Source: WJMB01 sp964581465
Lineage (GTDB): Bacteria > RBG-13-66-14
Assembly (NCBI GenBank): GCA_964581465.1
Contig: CAZOOP010000068.1
Coordinates: 1-8,847, forward strand
Length of the DNA stretch: 8,847 bases
Direction: 5' to 3'
The position numbers and the translations under genes are program-made. Shown in pieces: positions 1 to 6,417 of the stretch (the first letter of the stretch is position 1; each line of letters starts with the position of its first letter). The notes beneath the pieces are model-generated. The model had not been told where the DNA came from. It saw only the letters and a program-made list of their open reading frames with translations, and did not search any database.

Positions 1-67
1 CGCCGATATAAGCACCCAACTGCAATAGCTGATGTTCATCTTCTGTGATGATCCCATCTGCTTTCAT
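1..67 (-). CDS. 5' end of a truncated hypothetical protein
   Basis: An open frame on the minus strand starts with ATG at 67-65, has an in-frame TAG directly upstream, and runs off the window edge. The 22 visible residues are MKADGIITEDEHQLLQLGAY followed by IG. A D-G-I-I-T-E-D-E stretch followed by a leucine-rich helix resembles the repeated acidic-turn/helix units of TerB-like and EF-hand-like proteins, but this is too short to assign a family. An AGGTGATG purine stretch lies upstream at a usable, slightly long spacing. The start codon lies in the loop of a perfect hairpin (45-81). The piece has lower GC than the genes from 879 onward. It could also be a chance frame at a contig edge. Confidence 0.35.
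   Translation of the reverse strand, partial: MKADGIITEDEHQLLQLGAYIG
33..52. repeat. Left copy of a 20-bp inverted repeat shared with the right end of the window
   Basis: Positions 33-52 are the exact reverse complement of 8796-8815. When both copies are read as protein (minus strand here, plus strand there) they fall in a frame that encodes G-I-I-T-E-D-E. A perfect 20-bp match is not expected by chance in under 9 kb. Confidence 0.8.
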
Positions 68-81
68 CTAGGGATCATCAC
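45..81 (-). repeat. Perfect 11-bp hairpin holding a start codon in its loop
   Basis: The arm at 45-55 (GTGATGATCCC) pairs perfectly with 71-81 (GGGATCATCAC) across a 15-nt loop. On the minus strand the loop contains the ATG of the truncated gene at 67-65, and the arm 3' of it is coding. In mRNA such a structure would hold the start codon in the loop and bury the upstream purines in the stem, which could control translation. The arms also match the repeated motif at the right end of the window. Confidence 0.55.
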
Positions 82-878
82 CTGAAACTGAACCGACGTT
101 GAAAACTCAACAGAGCGGCATTTGAAGCTGTTGGGCTGACTACTACCTCATGAGGGGCTTTGGTTCGACGAGGTGAAGAGTTGTCAAACCCGCCAAGGCA
201 GCTTTTTAAAGAACAGTCAGCCTTCCCATGGTTGGCAAGCTCTGGATGCGAGATTGGAAGCGGGGCTTTCCGACTCTCAGCGTCCTCAGAGGAGCGAGTC
301 TGGTTTTATCACCAGGCCACACATGGATCGTGACAGCTTGCGCTGCTATCAAGCTTGTAATAACAGGCTATTGTCAATAGATACCTGTTCAGGCACTTGT
401 GATAATCCCTTTGGGATCACAAAGCTGTCACGGATCATGGTGTTACTGAATATCGTTCAATTATCAGCAGTTAGCGGGCATTCAGGTTTACACACCGAAT
501 TAGCTGTTTGTGGCTGGTATAGTGGATTCCATATTCCTATTATGCCCGTTTTGACTTCTCGGCGCTCAAATAGAAACTGCTTGGCGCCATTGGCTCCCGA
601 TTATTAGCTCCGATGATTAGCCTCGATGAAGACGCATCAATACCAAGTAGCCTAATTGCATGCATATCTAACGAGTATGCGCTGAGAGGATAAGGCTGCA
701 GACTAATCTTTCTACGACATTGCCTCGTATCAGCCGCTTTTTTTCGAGGTGGGTTGGTGTTTCGAGTTGAAACTAGCTGGTTCGGGATCGTGTTTGATGC
801 CATCTCTTTATCTAAATGTTATCCAGTTTTACTGTGGTCCGTTGCCGCTAAGTGAACACATCAGGAAAGCGGCCTGTC
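68..878. other. Low-GC stretch of about 810 bases with no convincing gene
   Basis: GC content is visibly lower here (near 50%) than in the rest of the window. Open frames exist on both strands (173-607 plus, 540-803 minus), but neither protein has recognisable motifs, normal composition or a good ribosome binding site. An imperfect inverted repeat lies at about 396-424: the TTGTGAT and ATCCC blocks on its left side mirror GGGAT-CACAA on its right, with a 3-nt bulge. It resembles the GTGATGATCCC hairpin at 45-81. No tRNA, transposase or terminal repeat of a known element was seen. It may be intergenic DNA, a decayed gene, or DNA from another source. Confidence 0.5.
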
Positions 879-2033
879 TCAACACCCCCCGGCGGGGTCG
901 ATGCCGGCGTAGTCGACCACCTCGCAGCCGTTGAACTCGGCCAGCGAGCGCAGCTCGATGTCGAGCTCAGCGAGCAGGGCGGCGTCGGGGCGCGTTTCCG
1001 GCTCCCACCACAGACCGCGCAGCTCCAGCCGCTTCTCTTTGCGGTGGGCCTTGGCGTCCAGGCGGCCGAGGAACCCTCCGCCGCGCAGCAGTGGCAGGGT
1101 GTAGTAGCCGTAGCGGCGGTCCCGCGCCTTCTTGTAGCACTCCAGGGTGTAATCGAAGCCGTAGAGCCGCTTCAGCCGCTTGCGATTGATCACCAACCCG
1201 TCGAAGGGGTTCAGCGGTCGCAGTCGCCTCGCGGGGGGCGGTGGGGTTGATTCCAGCCAGGCGGGATCGAGGTAGTGGGTTTCACCGACGATTTCGACGG
1301 CGGCGATCTCCCCGGTGTCGAGCATCTCGTCCAGGGGCAGGGGTCGGGAGCGGTAGACCGCCAGATGCCGGGCGATGTCGTGACGCGTGACCGGACCCAG
1401 AGCGCCCAAGGCTCGACACACCAAGAAGCGCCCCAGCTCCTCGTCGTCGGGGGGCCGAGTATCGACGTCGGGAGGCAGGACGCGCTCGGTGAGGTCGAAG
1501 ACCCGCTCGAAACCGTCGCGGCGGGCGACCATCAGCTCACCGGAGAGCCAGAGGTGGGCCAGGGCGTACTTGGCCGGCTTCCAGGCGCCCCAACCGCCCG
1601 AGGACTGGGCCTTGGGCGACTTGAAGTCGCGGCTGGCCAGGGCTCCCTCGGCGGTGATGCGCTCGCGCACGGCGTCGATGACCGGCTCGAGCTCGGCGTG
1701 CTGCCTCCTCCACCAGCCGTCCCACGGAAAGGCGGCCATCGCCGGCAGGTAGAAGCGGTAGTCCTCGATGGGCAGGTAACCCGCGGCGCGGCCGTGGTAC
1801 TCAAAAACGCGACGTGCCGCCAGCAGCTCGTCGAGCTCGTCGGGCGAATAATCACGCTTGCGGCTGCGCAGGGTCAGGTGCTGAGCCCGGCCGACGACGT
1901 TGATCGTGTCGAGCTGGAGATAGCCATGGCGGCGCAGGACCTCGAAAGGCTCGTGGTCGGCGTCGTCCAACAACTGGGCGGCCAGGAACAAGCGGCGGGC
2001 CGTCTCCGGGTCGAGCTTGGTTGGGCGGTTCAA
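879..2033 (-). CDS. ycaQ: AlkX/YcaQ-family winged-helix DNA glycosylase
   Basis: This 384-residue protein belongs to the HTH_42 family (YcaQ/AlkZ). Members remove alkylated bases and unhook interstrand DNA crosslinks; E. coli YcaQ (AlkX) is the type member of this branch. Diagnostic blocks visible: a Q-L-D motif at residues 40-42 inside LQLDTINVVGRAQHL, fitting the QxD catalytic motif of the AlkX branch rather than the QxQ of AlkZ; EYHGRAAGYLP at about 78-88; NPFDGLVINRKR at 275-286; YGFDYTLECY at 291-300; RRYGYYTLPLL at 306-316; and GRLDAKAHRK at 323-332. Length is normal for the family. The start is TTG at 2033-2031, because no ATG or GTG occurs upstream in frame before the TGA at about 2102-2100 and the conserved N-terminus begins only a few residues in. 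An AAGG lies about 7 nt upstream as a weak ribosome binding site. It is transcribed away from the hydrogenase operon. The stop is TGA. Confidence 0.9.
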   Translation of the reverse strand: MNRPTKLDPETARRLFLAAQLLDDADHEPFEVLRRHGYLQLDTINVVGRAQHLTLRSRKRDYSPDELDELLAARRVFEYHGRAAGYLPIEDYRFYLPAMAAFPWDGWWRRQHAELEPVIDAVRERITAEGALASRDFKSPKAQSSGGWGAWKPAKYALAHLWLSGELMVARRDGFERVFDLTERVLPPDVDTRPPDDEELGRFLVCRALGALGPVTRHDIARHLAVYRSRPLPLDEMLDTGEIAAVEIVGETHYLDPAWLESTPPPPARRLRPLNPFDGLVINRKRLKRLYGFDYTLECYKKARDRRYGYYTLPLLRGGGFLGRLDAKAHRKEKRLELRGLWWEPETRPDAALLAELDIELRSLAEFNGCEVVDYAGIDPAGGC

Positions 2034-2081
2034 GGTGGCCTTGTCGGAGTTCCAGGTACCGGTGGGTTGGTTGATGGTTCG

Positions 2082-2096
2082 TTCAGTATAACTGAA
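2082..2096 (-). promoter_or_regulatory. Palindromic candidate operator over a -10-like box of the glycosylase gene
   Basis: TTCAGT (2082-2087) and ACTGAA (2091-2096) form a perfect inverted repeat with a 3-base centre. On the minus strand the sequence TATACT (2090-2085), five of six matches to a sigma-70 -10 box, lies inside it, about 50 nt upstream of the TTG start at 2033. No good -35 box was found at 16-18 nt spacing. A dimeric regulator bound here would block the promoter, but which one is unknown. Confidence 0.35.
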
Positions 2097-2135
2097 AGGT
2101 CATAGTCTTGCAGTCATCGCCCGGCTTAACAAGAA

Positions 2136-2162
2136 CCCTTATCATTAGCGCCGCGATAAGGG
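2136..2162. repeat. 8-bp hairpin in the divergent intergenic region
   Basis: CCCTTATC (2136-2143) pairs perfectly with GATAAGGG (2155-2162) across an 11-nt loop and is followed on the plus strand by GTGTTTATTG. It lies between two divergent promoter regions rather than after a gene, so it is more likely a regulatory structure or operator than a terminator of a gene in this window. A weak terminator for incoming plus-strand transcripts is possible. Confidence 0.4.
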
Positions 2163-2169
2163 GTGTTTA

Positions 2170-2274
2170 TTGACACGGCCCCGAGGCCTATGTTAACCAT
2201 TCCCTGAGTCCGCCCGGTTTTGAATGCAATCCGGCATCCAACCGGGTATGCACGGCCTATCACCTTCATATAAA
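2170..2274 (+). promoter_or_regulatory. Promoter-like hexamers upstream of the hydrogenase operon (tentative)
   Basis: A consensus TTGACA lies at 2170-2175, but the best partner at usual spacing is only GTTAAC (2192-2197, spacer 16, three of six matches). A separate strong -10-like TATAAA lies at 2269-2274 without a clear -35. Either would give a 5' leader of about 390 to 470 nt that includes the long palindrome at 2385-2575. No recognisable Rex, Fnr or sigma-54 site was seen. Confidence 0.25.
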
Positions 2275-2384
2275 CGCACTTGCGGAGCAACTCTTCGCGG
2301 GCGGTTCCCATTGCCCTGCACCCCCGGTGTCTGCTTTTCGTCTTGTTTTGTGAAACAGGGTACAAACTCGCACGGGTCACGCAC

Positions 2385-2575
2385 CGGCGACCTCCGCCAA
2401 ACAAGTCCCCGCGCGAACACGGCTCCCGCCGTTACCCACGGGGAGGCGTTGGCACGTTTCTTGCGGAAGGCGCCGCCGGTTCGACCCGGAGGCCGCCCCG
2501 CCCTGCTGCAAGAAACGTGCCAACGCCGGGCGCGGTCCGGGGTGCGCGCGACGGCCGGTTTGGCGGAGGTCGCCG
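2385..2575. repeat. 191-bp imperfect palindrome with nested perfect arms in the hydrogenase leader
   Basis: The outer arms 2385-2402 and 2558-2575 are perfectly complementary over 18 bp (CGGCGACCTCCGCCAAAC and its reverse complement). The inner arms 2445-2464 and 2508-2527 are perfectly complementary over 20 bp (GGCGTTGGCACGTTTCTTGC and its reverse complement), around a 43-nt apical region that is itself GC-rich. The segments between the arms (2403-2444 and 2528-2557) also share partial complementarity, such as CGCGCG plus a CGG-rich block. The whole is therefore one long hairpin, not two unrelated repeats. It ends 95 nt before the HydC-HydB start codon and has no T-tract, so it is not a simple terminator. 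Candidate roles are a leader RNA structure or a palindromic miniature element (MITE-like); at most a 2-bp AC duplication flanks it. Confidence 0.8.
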
Positions 2576-2656
2576 ACGACGCCGGCGGGCCACGACGGAC
2601 TTATCGATTCCACCACCGCTTCAAGAGCGAAGATCCCGCAGTCAACCATAACCCTC

Positions 2657-2663
2657 GAGGAGG
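2657..2663 (+). promoter_or_regulatory. Ribosome binding site that fixes the HydC-HydB start
   Basis: GAGGAGG lies 7 nt before the ATG at 2671. The frame stays open upstream to about 2224, but those 149 codons run through the palindrome and match nothing, whereas the NuoE fold starts right after 2671. The upstream extension is therefore taken as non-coding. Confidence 0.85.
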
Positions 2664-2670
2664 CGCGTTA

Positions 2671-4365
2671 ATGCTCAGTCTCGACCGCCAGCGGATGCGT
2701 GAGGAGATCCAGGGCGCCGCTGACAAGCTGGGCCGGTGCCGGTCCAGCCTGCTACCCATCCTCAAGCTCCTGCAAAAGCGCTTCGGCTACCTGTCCGAAG
2801 AGGCCATCCAGGAGGTTTCCGAGGTCCTGGGCGTTCGCCAGTCCGAGATCTACAGCGTGGCGACGTTCTATCATTTCCTCTCCGACGAGCCCCGGGGCAA
2901 GTTCACCATTCATCTCTGCAAGAGTCTCTCCTGCGACCTGGCCGAGGGTGAGCGCGTGGCCCGCCAGCTCGAGAACGAACTGGGCATCGAGTTCGGCGAG
3001 ACCACCGAGGACGGCCTGTTCACCCTGGACTACACCGCCTGCATGGGCATGTGCGATCAGGGTCCGGCGATGCTGGTCAACGACCGCATCTATATCAACC
3101 TGACCCCGTCCAAGGTCTCGCTGATCGTCGCGGACCTCAAGCGCGGCGTCTTCCCCGAGCAGGGCCCCGACGTCGTTCCGCGCAATCTGGTCAAATCCGG
3201 TCCCCTGCTGGACGGCTGCAACGACAAGCACGAGGGACTGAAGAAGGCCCTGGGGATGAAGCCCGAAGAGGTCATCGAGCTGATCACCGATTCGCAGTTG
3301 CGCGGCCGCGGCGGCGCCGGTTTCCCCACCGGCCGCAAGTGGAGCTTCGCCCGCCAGGCCGACGGCGACGAGAAGTACGTGGTCTGCAACGCCGACGAGG
3401 GCGAGCCCGGCACCTTCAAGGACCGTCTGCTGCTGGCCGACTACCTGGACCACGTCCTGGACGGCATGACCATCGCCGCCCACGCCATCGACGCCAAGAA
3501 GGGCTTCCTCTACCTGCGCGCCGAGTACGAGTATCTGCGTGGCCACATCGAAAAGGCCCTGGCGGCCCGCCGCGAGGCCGGTCTGCTGGGCAAGGACGCC
3601 CTGGGTTCGGGTCGGGACTACGACATCGTCATCTCCGAGGGCGCCGGCGCCTACGTCTGCGGCGAAGAGTCGGCCCTGATCGAGAGCCTGGAGGGTGGCC
3701 GCGGCGAGCCCCGTAACCGGCCCCCCTTCCCCGTGGTCAACGGCGTCTGGAACAAGCCCACCACGGTCAACAACGTCGAGACCTTCCTGGCCGCCGCCCG
3801 CATCGTCGAAGAAGGCGCCGAATGGTTCACCAAGCTGGGCGCCGAGTGCACCAAGGGCACCAAGGTGTTCAGCGTTTCCGGCGACTGCGACGTGCCCGGC
3901 ATCTACGAACTGGAGTGGGGCATCTCCGTGGCCGAGCTGCTGGAGTTGGTCGGCGGCGAGGACGCCGAGGCCGTGCTGGTCGGCGGCGCTTCGGGCACCC
4001 TGGTTCCCCGCGAGGACTTCGGCAAGCGGACCATCTGCTGCTCCGACATTCCCTCCGGCGGCGCCGTGATCATCGTCGGTCCCGAGCGCGACCTGCTCGA
4101 GGTGGCTATCAACGTGATGGAGTTCTTCGTCGAAGAGAGCTGCGGGCAGTGCGTGCCCTGCCGTTACGGCTGCAGCCGGCTGCTCGAGGGCCTGGAGATG
4201 CTCCAGGACGGCGAGTGCTCCGCCCGGCACCTGACCCGCCTGGTCAACCTGGGGGAGACGATGTACGACTCTTGCAAGTGCGGTCTGGGCCAGAGCGCGC
4301 CCAACGTCTTCCGCGCCGTGGTCGATAACTATCGCGACGACCTGCTCGGTCGGGTGGACTACTAG
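2671..4365 (+). CDS. hydB: Fused HydC-HydB (NuoE-NuoF) diaphorase subunit of [FeFe] hydrogenase
   Basis: This 564-residue protein joins two subunits that are usually separate. Residues 1 to about 158 are a NuoE/HydC thioredoxin-like [2Fe-2S] domain with ligands C83, C88, C124 and C128 (C-x4-C and C-M-G-M-C). After a linker of about 20 residues comes NuoF/HydB: GRGGAGFPTGRKW (211-223) and NADEGEPGTFKDR (240-252) for NADH and FMN binding, EGAGAYVCGEES (323-334), an SLBB domain at about 397-470, and the N3-type [4Fe-4S] ligands C491, C494, C497 and C537. It would oxidise NADH at FMN and pass electrons to HydA, in the cytoplasm, since no signal or membrane segment is seen. It lacks the C-terminal 2[4Fe-4S] extension of Thermotoga-type HydB. 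HydA follows 52 nt downstream, so they form an operon. No stop or frameshift was found at the junction. NuoEF of a complex I is unlikely, because no other nuo gene is present and HydA is adjacent. Confidence 0.92.
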   Translation: MLSLDRQRMREEIQGAADKLGRCRSSLLPILKLLQKRFGYLSEEAIQEVSEVLGVRQSEIYSVATFYHFLSDEPRGKFTIHLCKSLSCDLAEGERVARQLENELGIEFGETTEDGLFTLDYTACMGMCDQGPAMLVNDRIYINLTPSKVSLIVADLKRGVFPEQGPDVVPRNLVKSGPLLDGCNDKHEGLKKALGMKPEEVIELITDSQLRGRGGAGFPTGRKWSFARQADGDEKYVVCNADEGEPGTFKDRLLLADYLDHVLDGMTIAAHAIDAKKGFLYLRAEYEYLRGHIEKALAARREAGLLGKDALGSGRDYDIVISEGAGAYVCGEESALIESLEGGRGEPRNRPPFPVVNGVWNKPTTVNNVETFLAAARIVEEGAEWFTKLGAECTKGTKVFSVSGDCDVPGIYELEWGISVAELLELVGGEDAEAVLVGGASGTLVPREDFGKRTICCSDIPSGGAVIIVGPERDLLEVAINVMEFFVEESCGQCVPCRYGCSRLLEGLEMLQDGECSARHLTRLVNLGETMYDSCKCGLGQSAPNVFRAVVDNYRDDLLGRVDY

Positions 4366-4402
4366 CCTCCCCCGTCGAGATAACACCTTTTACAGTAGAT
4401 TG

Positions 4403-4409
4403 AAAGGAG
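4403..4409 (+). promoter_or_regulatory. Ribosome binding site that fixes the HydA start
   Basis: AAAGGAG lies 8 nt before the ATG at 4418. A TTG at 4400 would add six residues but would place this purine tract inside the coding region, so ATG 4418 is preferred. Confidence 0.8.
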
Positions 4410-4417
4410 CCCGCTTC

Positions 4418-6259
4418 ATGGCCGAATCCTGTGGCAACGTCAAAGCCGCCAAGGAGATGACCTCGGCCCCCGAGATGATCAAGGTGACCATCGACGGACG
4501 GGAGATCGAGGTCGAACGCGGCACTACCATTCTCGAGGCCGCCCGCAAGTTAAACATCCACATCCCCACGCTCTGCTACCACGAGGACCTCTGCGTTTCC
4601 GGTTCTTGCCGGATCTGCGTGGTCGAGCTCGAGGGCTGGCACACCCTGCAGGCCTCCTGCGCCTTCCCCATCGAGCGGCCGGTCAACGTCATGACCAGCT
4701 CGCCCAAGGTCCGCCGCGCCCGCCGCGCGGTGCTGGACCTGCTGGTCGCCCACCACTGGGGCGACTGCTACACCTGCAAGCGCAACAATAACTGCGAGCT
4801 GCAGACGCTGGCCGCCGAGTACGGCGTCGACGGCTTCGCCTACGAGCGCGACGAGGAACCCCCCTTCGAGATCCACACCGACGGTCCCGTCGTGCGCGAC
4901 ATGAACAAGTGCATCGGCTGCTTCCGCTGTGTGCGCACCTGCGGCGAGCTGCAGGACATCGGCGCGCTGGTCAAGGTCGGCCGGGGCGAGGATGTGCACA
5001 TCGAGAGCTACTTCGAGATGCCGCTGATCGAGACCCTCTGCGTGGCCTGCGGCCAGTGCATCAACCGCTGCCCCACCGGCGCCCTGACGGAGAAGGACTA
5101 CACCGACGCCGTCTGGGAGGCCATCGACGATCCGACCAAGCACGTGGTCATTCAGACCGCCCCGGCGCCCCGCGCCGCCATGGGCGAGGCCTTCGACCTG
5201 GGTCCCGGCGTCAGCGTCACCAAGCGTCTCAACACCGCGCTGAAGCGCTGCGGCTTCGACAAGGTCTTCGACACCAACATGACCGCCGACCTGACGATCA
5301 TGGAGGAGGGCACCGAGCTGCTGCTGAGGCTCAAGAAGGCCCTGGTCGACAAAGAAGACGTCGCCTTGCCCCAGTTCACCAGTTGCTCGCCGGGCTGGAT
5401 CAAGTTCGTCGAGCATAACGCCCCGGAAAAGCTGGCCCACATCTCGAGCTGCAAGAGCCCCCAGCAGATGTTCGGCGCGATCATCAAGACCTACTACGCC
5501 GAGCAGGCGGGCATCGACCCCAAGGACATCGTCAGCGTCTCGCTGATGCCCTGTTCGGCCAAGAAGTACGAGTCCCAGCGTCCGGAGATGAACGACTCGG
5601 GCTTCCAGGACGTCGACTACGCCCTGACCACCCGCGAGCTGGCCAAGATGATCAAAGAGGCCGGCATCGATCTGCCCAACCTGCCCAAGAGCGAGTTCGA
5701 CGATCCCGTCGGCCTGGGCTCCGGCGCGGGCATCATCTTCGGCGCCACCGGCGGCGTGATGGAGGCGGCGATCCGCACCGCCTACGAGATAGTCACCGGC
5801 AACCAGGTCCCCTTCGACGGCCTGGACATCACCCCGGTGCGCGGCATGGAGGGCATCCGCTCCGCCGAGCTGCCCATCGAGGGCGCCAAGGGCGACTGGG
5901 CCTTCCTCGAGGGCGCCACGCTCAAGGTCCTGGTGGCCCACGGCACCGCCAACGCCCGCAAGGTGCTGGAGATGCTGGACAAGGGCGAACTCGACGGCTA
6001 CCACTTCGTCGAGATCATGGCCTGCCCCGGCGGCTGCCTGGGCGGCGGCGGCCAGCCCATCCCCACCACGCCGGAGATCCGCGAGGTCCGCGCGCAGACC
6101 ATCTACACCGAAGACCACAACATGGAGCTGCGCAAGAGCCACGACAACCCCGTCGTCCAGAAGCTCTACAAGGAGTACTTCACCGACGGGCCTTGCGGCC
6201 ACAAGAGCCACAAGTACCTGCACACCCACTACGTCCCGCGGGGCACCAAGCTCTGCTAG
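4418..6259 (+). CDS. hydA: [FeFe] hydrogenase catalytic subunit HydA (group A, M3-type)
   Basis: This 613-residue protein catalyses reversible proton reduction to H2. Domains in order: plant-type [2Fe-2S] (C53, C64, C67, C81); His-ligated [4Fe-4S] (H113, C117, C120, C126); two ferredoxin-type [4Fe-4S] clusters (C165, C168, C171, C175 and C208, C211, C214, C218); H-cluster domain at about 240-555; and the small-subunit-like tail (LRKSHDNPVVQKLY at 571-584, ending LHTHY). H-cluster motifs are L1 TSCSPGW (321-327), L2 MPCSAKKYE (377-385) and L3 EIMACPGGCLGGGGQP (532-547), giving ligands C379, C536 and C540. L1 has Ser324 where Clostridium pasteurianum CpI has ligand C300. The proton-path residues C323, E298, E301 and S347 match CpI C299, E279, E282 and S319. 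No C-terminal [2Fe-2S] domain is present, unlike Thermotoga HydA. There is no Tat or Sec signal, so it is cytoplasmic. It forms an operon with fused HydC-HydB and is followed by a strong terminator. The maturases HydE, HydF and HydG must be elsewhere. Confidence 0.95.
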   Translation: MAESCGNVKAAKEMTSAPEMIKVTIDGREIEVERGTTILEAARKLNIHIPTLCYHEDLCVSGSCRICVVELEGWHTLQASCAFPIERPVNVMTSSPKVRRARRAVLDLLVAHHWGDCYTCKRNNNCELQTLAAEYGVDGFAYERDEEPPFEIHTDGPVVRDMNKCIGCFRCVRTCGELQDIGALVKVGRGEDVHIESYFEMPLIETLCVACGQCINRCPTGALTEKDYTDAVWEAIDDPTKHVVIQTAPAPRAAMGEAFDLGPGVSVTKRLNTALKRCGFDKVFDTNMTADLTIMEEGTELLLRLKKALVDKEDVALPQFTSCSPGWIKFVEHNAPEKLAHISSCKSPQQMFGAIIKTYYAEQAGIDPKDIVSVSLMPCSAKKYESQRPEMNDSGFQDVDYALTTRELAKMIKEAGIDLPNLPKSEFDDPVGLGSGAGIIFGATGGVMEAAIRTAYEIVTGNQVPFDGLDITPVRGMEGIRSAELPIEGAKGDWAFLEGATLKVLVAHGTANARKVLEMLDKGELDGYHFVEIMACPGGCLGGGGQPIPTTPEIREVRAQTIYTEDHNMELRKSHDNPVVQKLYKEYFTDGPCGHKSHKYLHTHYVPRGTKLC

Positions 6260-6279
6260 GGTCGCCGGGCAAGCAAGGC

Positions 6280-6308
6280 AACGGGGTCGCTCCGGCGACC
6301 CCGTTTTC
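6280..6308 (+). terminator. Intrinsic terminator of the hydrogenase operon
   Basis: An 11-bp perfect stem (AACGGGGTCGC at 6280-6290 with GCGACCCCGTT at 6295-6305), a TCCG tetraloop and a short T-run (TTTTC) begin 20 nt after the hydA stop codon. This is a textbook Rho-independent terminator, with the T-run partly inside the stem base. Confidence 0.88.
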
Positions 6309-6357
6309 ATCTGCCTCAACGACCACTGGAGAATGGACCCTCTAGTCTGTTCACCGG

Positions 6358-6395
6358 ATAACCAACGACCGGGCGGCGGCCCGGTCGTTGGTTAT
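6358..6395. terminator. Perfect 17-bp hairpin between convergent genes
   Basis: ATAACCAACGACCGGGC (6358-6374) and its exact complement (6379-6395) enclose a 4-nt GGCG loop. It lies 22 nt past the stop codon of the minus-strand gene at 6418 and about 50 nt after the hydA terminator, where convergent transcription meets. No T-tract follows on either strand, so it may act as a U-less terminator or an RNA 3'-end stabiliser rather than a classic intrinsic terminator. It could also be a dispersed palindromic repeat. Confidence 0.55.
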
Positions 6396-6417
6396 GAAGC
6401 CTTGTTGTCACCAACTA

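Noticed and set aside
155..180. tRNA T-loop-like GGTTCGAC
   Set aside because: No cloverleaf arms or CCA-stem complement could be found around it.
173..607. 144-residue plus-strand frame in the low-GC region
   Set aside because: No recognisable motif, no good ribosome binding site, and mixed composition; likely a chance open frame.
660..800. Integron attC-like site (RYYYAAC near 666)
   Set aside because: No matching GTTRRRY core or proper stem at the far side, and no integrase or cassette arrangement.
1275..2105. Plus-strand open frame opposite the AlkX-type gene
   Set aside because: It has biased composition and no motifs, and the minus strand shows the complete glycosylase family pattern.
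2341..2372. Rex-like operator around TTGTGAAAC in the hydrogenase leader
   Set aside because: Only one half-site is present; the second half of the palindrome is missing.
2224..2670. N-terminal extension of the fused HydC-HydB frame by 149 codons
   Set aside because: It runs through the 191-bp palindrome, matches no domain, and a strong ribosome binding site lies just before ATG 2671.
2752..4386. 544-residue open frame on the minus strand opposite hydBC
   Set aside because: It is a composition artefact of GC-rich third codon positions, with repetitive Ala/Gly/Val/Leu/Gln composition, while the plus strand encodes clear conserved motifs.
4550..6319. 589-residue open frame on the minus strand opposite hydA
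   Set aside because: Same reason: the hydA reading is certain and the antisense frame has no domain-like pattern.
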